This document shows positions 45,628-48,232 of a DNA stretch of 48,232 bases, piece by piece (positions within the stretch are counted from its first letter, which is position 1; every line of letters begins with the position of its first letter). The DNA comes from Herbaspirillum sp. CF444 (GTDB lineage Bacteria > Pseudomonadota > Gammaproteobacteria > Burkholderiales > Burkholderiaceae_D), in the NCBI RefSeq assembly GCF_000282135.1, contig NZ_AKJW01000006.1, positions 1-48,232 on the forward strand, in the 5' to 3' direction. The notes below the pieces were generated by a model. The model saw nothing but the letters and a program-made list of their open reading frames with translations. It made no database searches and had not been told where the DNA came from. The position numbers were made by a program, and so were the translations under genes.

Positions 45628-46770
45628 ATGTTGATTATTCGCAATGTTTCTGCATGGCTGCTGCTGCTGGTCGCCTCTGCGGCCTCTGCCGCGCCGGCAA
45701 TGCTGGTCGTCAAGCTTGGTTTCAGCGGTCCTTTATCGGGATCGCAAGCCTCCATCGGCAAGGATGCCTTGAACGGCGTACAGCTCGCGATTGATCGTTT
45801 AAACCAGCAAGGCACCCTCATCGACGGCAAAGTGTTGCGTTTCGAGTTGCTGGCAAAGGATGACGAAGCCGATCCTGACGTTGGCGCCATCCGGGCCAAA
45901 GAACTGGTCGATGCCGGCGTCCGGGCGGTGCTTGGCCCTTTCAATTCCGGCGTGACGCTGTCCGCGGCACCCATCTACAACGAGGCGGGCATCGTCTCGC
46001 TCACCGTCGCCTCCAATCCGAAAGCGACCTTGTCGCCGGCCAATCACGCAGCGAGTCAAGTCTTCCGCATCGCCGCCAGCGACAGTGACATAGGCAGCAA
46101 GATGGCGTTGTATGCCGCGCGCAACCTGAAAATTAAAGTCGTCGCCATTATCGATGACGGTTCCGCCTATGCGCAGGGGCTGATCGAGGAATTCCAGAAA
46201 ACCGGCAAACAGAACGGCCTGCAAATTGCGCTGCGAGAGGTCGTCAGCGACAGGGCAAGCGATTTTCGCGGCGTGCTGAACAAGATCCGCGAAGCCAGGG
46301 TCGACGCCATCTTCTTCGGCGGCTACGCACCGCAAGCCAGCGCAATGCTCAAGCAGATGCAACAACTGGGGATGTCGATGCCGCTGCTCGGCGGCGACGC
46401 CTTGTGCTCCTTCACTATACTGACGCAGGCCGGCAGCGGCGTCGGTGAAGGAACATATTGCGTGCAAGGCGGAGTCTGGCTGACGCGGGTAGCGGACGGC
46501 GCGGTCTTTGCCGCCGCCTATCAAGCCAGATACGGCACGATGCCGGGCGTATTTGCGCCAACGTATTACGATGGCGTGTTGCTGCTGGAGCGGGCGATGA
46601 AATCGGCCAATTCGATCGATTCCCGTGTCTTCATGCCGGTACTGGCGCGCATACGCTACAAAGGCGTCACGGCCACCTATGAATTCGACGCCAAGCACAA
46701 TATGAAGGACTCGACCGTGACTATCCTGCGCGTGAAGGATGGCAAGCTGGTGCCGCTGTCCAGCTTCTGA
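45628..46770 (+). CDS. Branched-chain amino acid-type ABC transporter binding protein
   Basis: A 380-residue type I periplasmic binding protein of the LivJ/LivK class, with a signal peptide ending near ASA-APAM. It has VKLGFSGPLSGSQASIGKDALNG, LLAKDDEADPDVGAIRAKELV, GPFNSGVTLSAAPIYNEAGI and IAASDSDIGSKMALYAARNLK. It is a clear paralogue of the gene at 47552, with the same motifs in the same places. The ATG follows AGGGGA. No permease genes are seen. It ends 21 bases from the convergent Lrp gene. Confidence 0.93.
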   Translation: MLIIRNVSAWLLLLVASAASAAPAMLVVKLGFSGPLSGSQASIGKDALNGVQLAIDRLNQQGTLIDGKVLRFELLAKDDEADPDVGAIRAKELVDAGVRAVLGPFNSGVTLSAAPIYNEAGIVSLTVASNPKATLSPANHAASQVFRIAASDSDIGSKMALYAARNLKIKVVAIIDDGSAYAQGLIEEFQKTGKQNGLQIALREVVSDRASDFRGVLNKIREARVDAIFFGGYAPQASAMLKQMQQLGMSMPLLGGDALCSFTILTQAGSGVGEGTYCVQGGVWLTRVADGAVFAAAYQARYGTMPGVFAPTYYDGVLLLERAMKSANSIDSRVFMPVLARIRYKGVTATYEFDAKHNMKDSTVTILRVKDGKLVPLSSF

Positions 46771-46791
46771 GGCCGGGGCGCAGCAGGGGGG

Positions 46792-47256
46792 TTATTTAAT
46801 CGGCAGCCGGATCGTGCTCTTCACTTCTTCCATGACGGCGTAGGTGTGTGTTTCGCGCACGCCTTTGAGTTGCAGCAGCGACTTGCCGAGGAATTCACGG
46901 TAGGCGTTCATGTCCTTCACGCGAGACTTCACCAGATAATCGAAGCCGCCCGCCACCATGTGGCATTCCATGATCTCGGGAATGCTTTGGACGCTTTTCT
47001 TGAAGGCTTCAAAGACGTCCGCCGTGGTGCGGTCCAGCACCACCTCGATGAACACCAGCAGCGAGACATCCAGCAATTCCGGATTGAGCTGGGCGGCGTA
47101 ACCCAGAATATAGCCGGCGTCCTGCAGCTTGCGCACCCGCTCCAGGCAGGCGGCAGGGGACAGATTGACGCGAGCGGCCAGGTCGACATTGCTGATGCGG
47201 CCGTCGTTTTGCAGTTCGGACAGGATCTTTTTACTAATTTTGTCGAGCGTAGCCAT
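46792..47256 (-). CDS. Lrp/AsnC-family transcriptional regulator
   Basis: A 154-residue regulator with an N-terminal helix-turn-helix (DKISKKILSELQNDGRISNVDLAARVNLSPAACLERVRKL, about residues 4-43) and a C-terminal RAM domain for amino acid sensing. The latter runs from about residue 65 to the end, with MECHMVAGGFDYLVKSRVKDMNAYREFL. It is very like Lrp and BkdR proteins. It lies between two paralogous Leu/Ile/Val-type binding protein genes and has an Lrp-like box a few bases ahead of its start, so it probably controls itself and the binding protein genes. Confidence 0.95.
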   Translation of the reverse strand: MATLDKISKKILSELQNDGRISNVDLAARVNLSPAACLERVRKLQDAGYILGYAAQLNPELLDVSLLVFIEVVLDRTTADVFEAFKKSVQSIPEIMECHMVAGGFDYLVKSRVKDMNAYREFLGKSLLQLKGVRETHTYAVMEEVKSTIRLPIK

Positions 47257-47551
47257 AGAATCTGAATTTTATTCAGTTAAAAGCGAATGGAGTGAATTAA
47301 ATTCTGATTATAAGTGCAATTATCGGGACTAATATCATTCAAGAGTAAATAGAATCGAGCACCATAAAAAGCGTTGCGCCGGAGTCTGCACACAGACCCG
47401 GACGCGACAAGCCGACCAAAGCACAGAAGAGAGACCACCCGCCATGCCGTTATCTGCCGTTGCGCCTTGCGACCGTCTAGCCTTTGTTGCCGCCCGGCCT
47501 GAATTCAGCGATTTATCCCAAGCCTGACCTTCAACCAAGAGAGGAAACAAC
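47257..47551. promoter_or_regulatory. Divergent control region with two Lrp-like boxes
   Basis: CTGAATTTTATTCAG (47262-47276) is a 15-base dyad that fits the E. coli Lrp consensus at 12 of 15 positions. A second, GTGAATTAAATTCTG (47292-47306), fits at about 10 of 15. Their centres are 30 bp apart, three helical turns, so dimers would bind the same face. The rest of the gap to the binding protein at 47552 is AT-rich at first and then holds no gene that I can see. Confidence 0.6.
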
Positions 47552-48232
47552 ATGTATAACCGCATGCATATCATCGCCGCTTCACTTGCCATCATCCCGG
47601 CATTCGCATCTGCTCAGGAAGTGCAAACAGTGAAGATCGGTTTCAGCAGTCCGCTGACCGGGCCACAAGCCTCGGCCGGCAAGGACAACCAGGGCGGTTT
47701 GCAAATGGCGGTCGAGCGTCTGAACACGCAAGGTCTCGTCATCGGCGGCAAAAAGATCAAATTCGAAATCGTCGCGGAAGACGACCAGGCCGATCCGAAG
47801 TCGGGCGTGGGCGTGGCGCAAAAGCTGGCTGACCAAGGCGTCAAAGCCGTCGTCGGCCCTTACAACTCGGGCGTCACCATCCCGGCTTCGCGCGTCTACA
47901 ACGACGCCGGCATCGTGATCGCGACCGTGGCTTCCAATCCCAAGATCACCCAGCAAGGCTTTGCCACGCTGTACCGTGTTGCAGCCAGCGACAGCCAGCT
48001 GGGCGGCAAGATGGCCTTGTATGCAGCCAAGGAACTGAAGATCAAGACCGTGTCCGTGATCGATGACCGTACCGCCTACGGCCAGGGCCTGGCGGAAGAA
48101 TTCATCAAGATCGCCCAAGCCAACGGCATCAAGGTCGTCAGCAAGGATTTCACCAACGACAAGGCAACCGACTTCACCGCCATCCTGACCTCCATCAAGG
48201 GCAAGAAGCCGCAAGCCGTGTTCATCGGCGGG
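47552..48232 (+). CDS. Branched-chain amino acid-type ABC binding protein (cut by window end)
   Basis: The first 227 codons of a LivK-class periplasmic binding protein; the gene runs past the window. It has a signal peptide ending near ASA-QEVQ, then VKIGFSSPLTGPQASAGKDNQGG, EDDQADPKSGVGVAQKLADQ, GPYNSGVTIPASRVYNDAGI and VAASDSQLGGKMALYAAKELK. It is a paralogue of the gene at 45628. The ATG follows GAGAGGAAA. It is divergent from the Lrp gene, which probably regulates it. Confidence 0.93.
   Translation, partial: MYNRMHIIAASLAIIPAFASAQEVQTVKIGFSSPLTGPQASAGKDNQGGLQMAVERLNTQGLVIGGKKIKFEIVAEDDQADPKSGVGVAQKLADQGVKAVVGPYNSGVTIPASRVYNDAGIVIATVASNPKITQQGFATLYRVAASDSQLGGKMALYAAKELKIKTVSVIDDRTAYGQGLAEEFIKIAQANGIKVVSKDFTNDKATDFTAILTSIKGKKPQAVFIGG

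Overview
This window is chromosomal DNA of a betaproteobacterium of the order Burkholderiales, most like an Oxalobacteraceae member (Herbaspirillum or Collimonas type). That placement rests on recalled protein sequence and gene order, not on a search. Supporting signs are the uninterrupted S10-spc-alpha ribosomal cluster, the neighbourhood cutA-dsbD / hemB-engB-cytochrome c-resB-ccsB (System II cytochrome c maturation), the block rhodanese-grxC-secB-gpsA opposite gpmA-envC-ctpA-moeB, and a cysteine-poor DksA. I see no tRNA, rRNA, insertion sequence, prophage or CRISPR array.

Bases 1-14751 hold 27 translation, secretion and transcription genes, from rpsJ to rplQ. They are mostly packed with 0-30 base gaps. 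The few longer gaps hold promoters, perfect hairpins or terminators: rpsJ-rplC, rpsQ-rplN, rpsK-rpsD, rpsD-rpoA and rpoA-rplQ. They suggest that this supercluster is cut into separately tuned transcription units.

Bases 15061-18977 hold a NodI/NodJ-like ABC-2 exporter pair and the coupled cutA-dsbD genes. Bases 19199-25199 look like an accessory insert between dsbD and hemB. It contains a 1-Cys peroxiredoxin and a LysR regulator divergent from a 4-hydroxybutyrate-dehydrogenase-like alcohol dehydrogenase, a semialdehyde dehydrogenase and a solo periplasmic binding protein. Together these look like uptake and oxidation of a small hydroxy acid or sugar-acid intermediate.

Bases 25263-31771 are about haem and cytochrome c: hemB, engB, a dihaem cytochrome c and the ResB/CcsB haem-ligation machinery. 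Between hemB and engB lies a gene-free stretch that folds into three hairpins ending in a terminator on the + strand, a likely small RNA. Bases 31784-33769 hold a HAD phosphatase, an msrQ without msrP that is preceded by a tiny coupled reading frame, and a small unknown protein.

Bases 33862-42583 hold the minus-strand block rhodanese-grxC-secB-(SH3 protein)-gpsA, then gpmA, envC, ctpA and moeB on the plus strand, then a dksA with a roughly 200-residue Lys/Ala-rich N-terminal extension. Bases 42813-45544 are a probable metal (zinc) uptake unit: a palindromic operator over a promoter, a His-rich small secreted protein and a ZnuD-like TonB receptor. The window ends with two paralogous Leu/Ile/Val-type binding proteins on either side of an Lrp-family regulator whose upstream region carries two Lrp-like boxes 30 bp apart. 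The second binding protein is cut by the window end.
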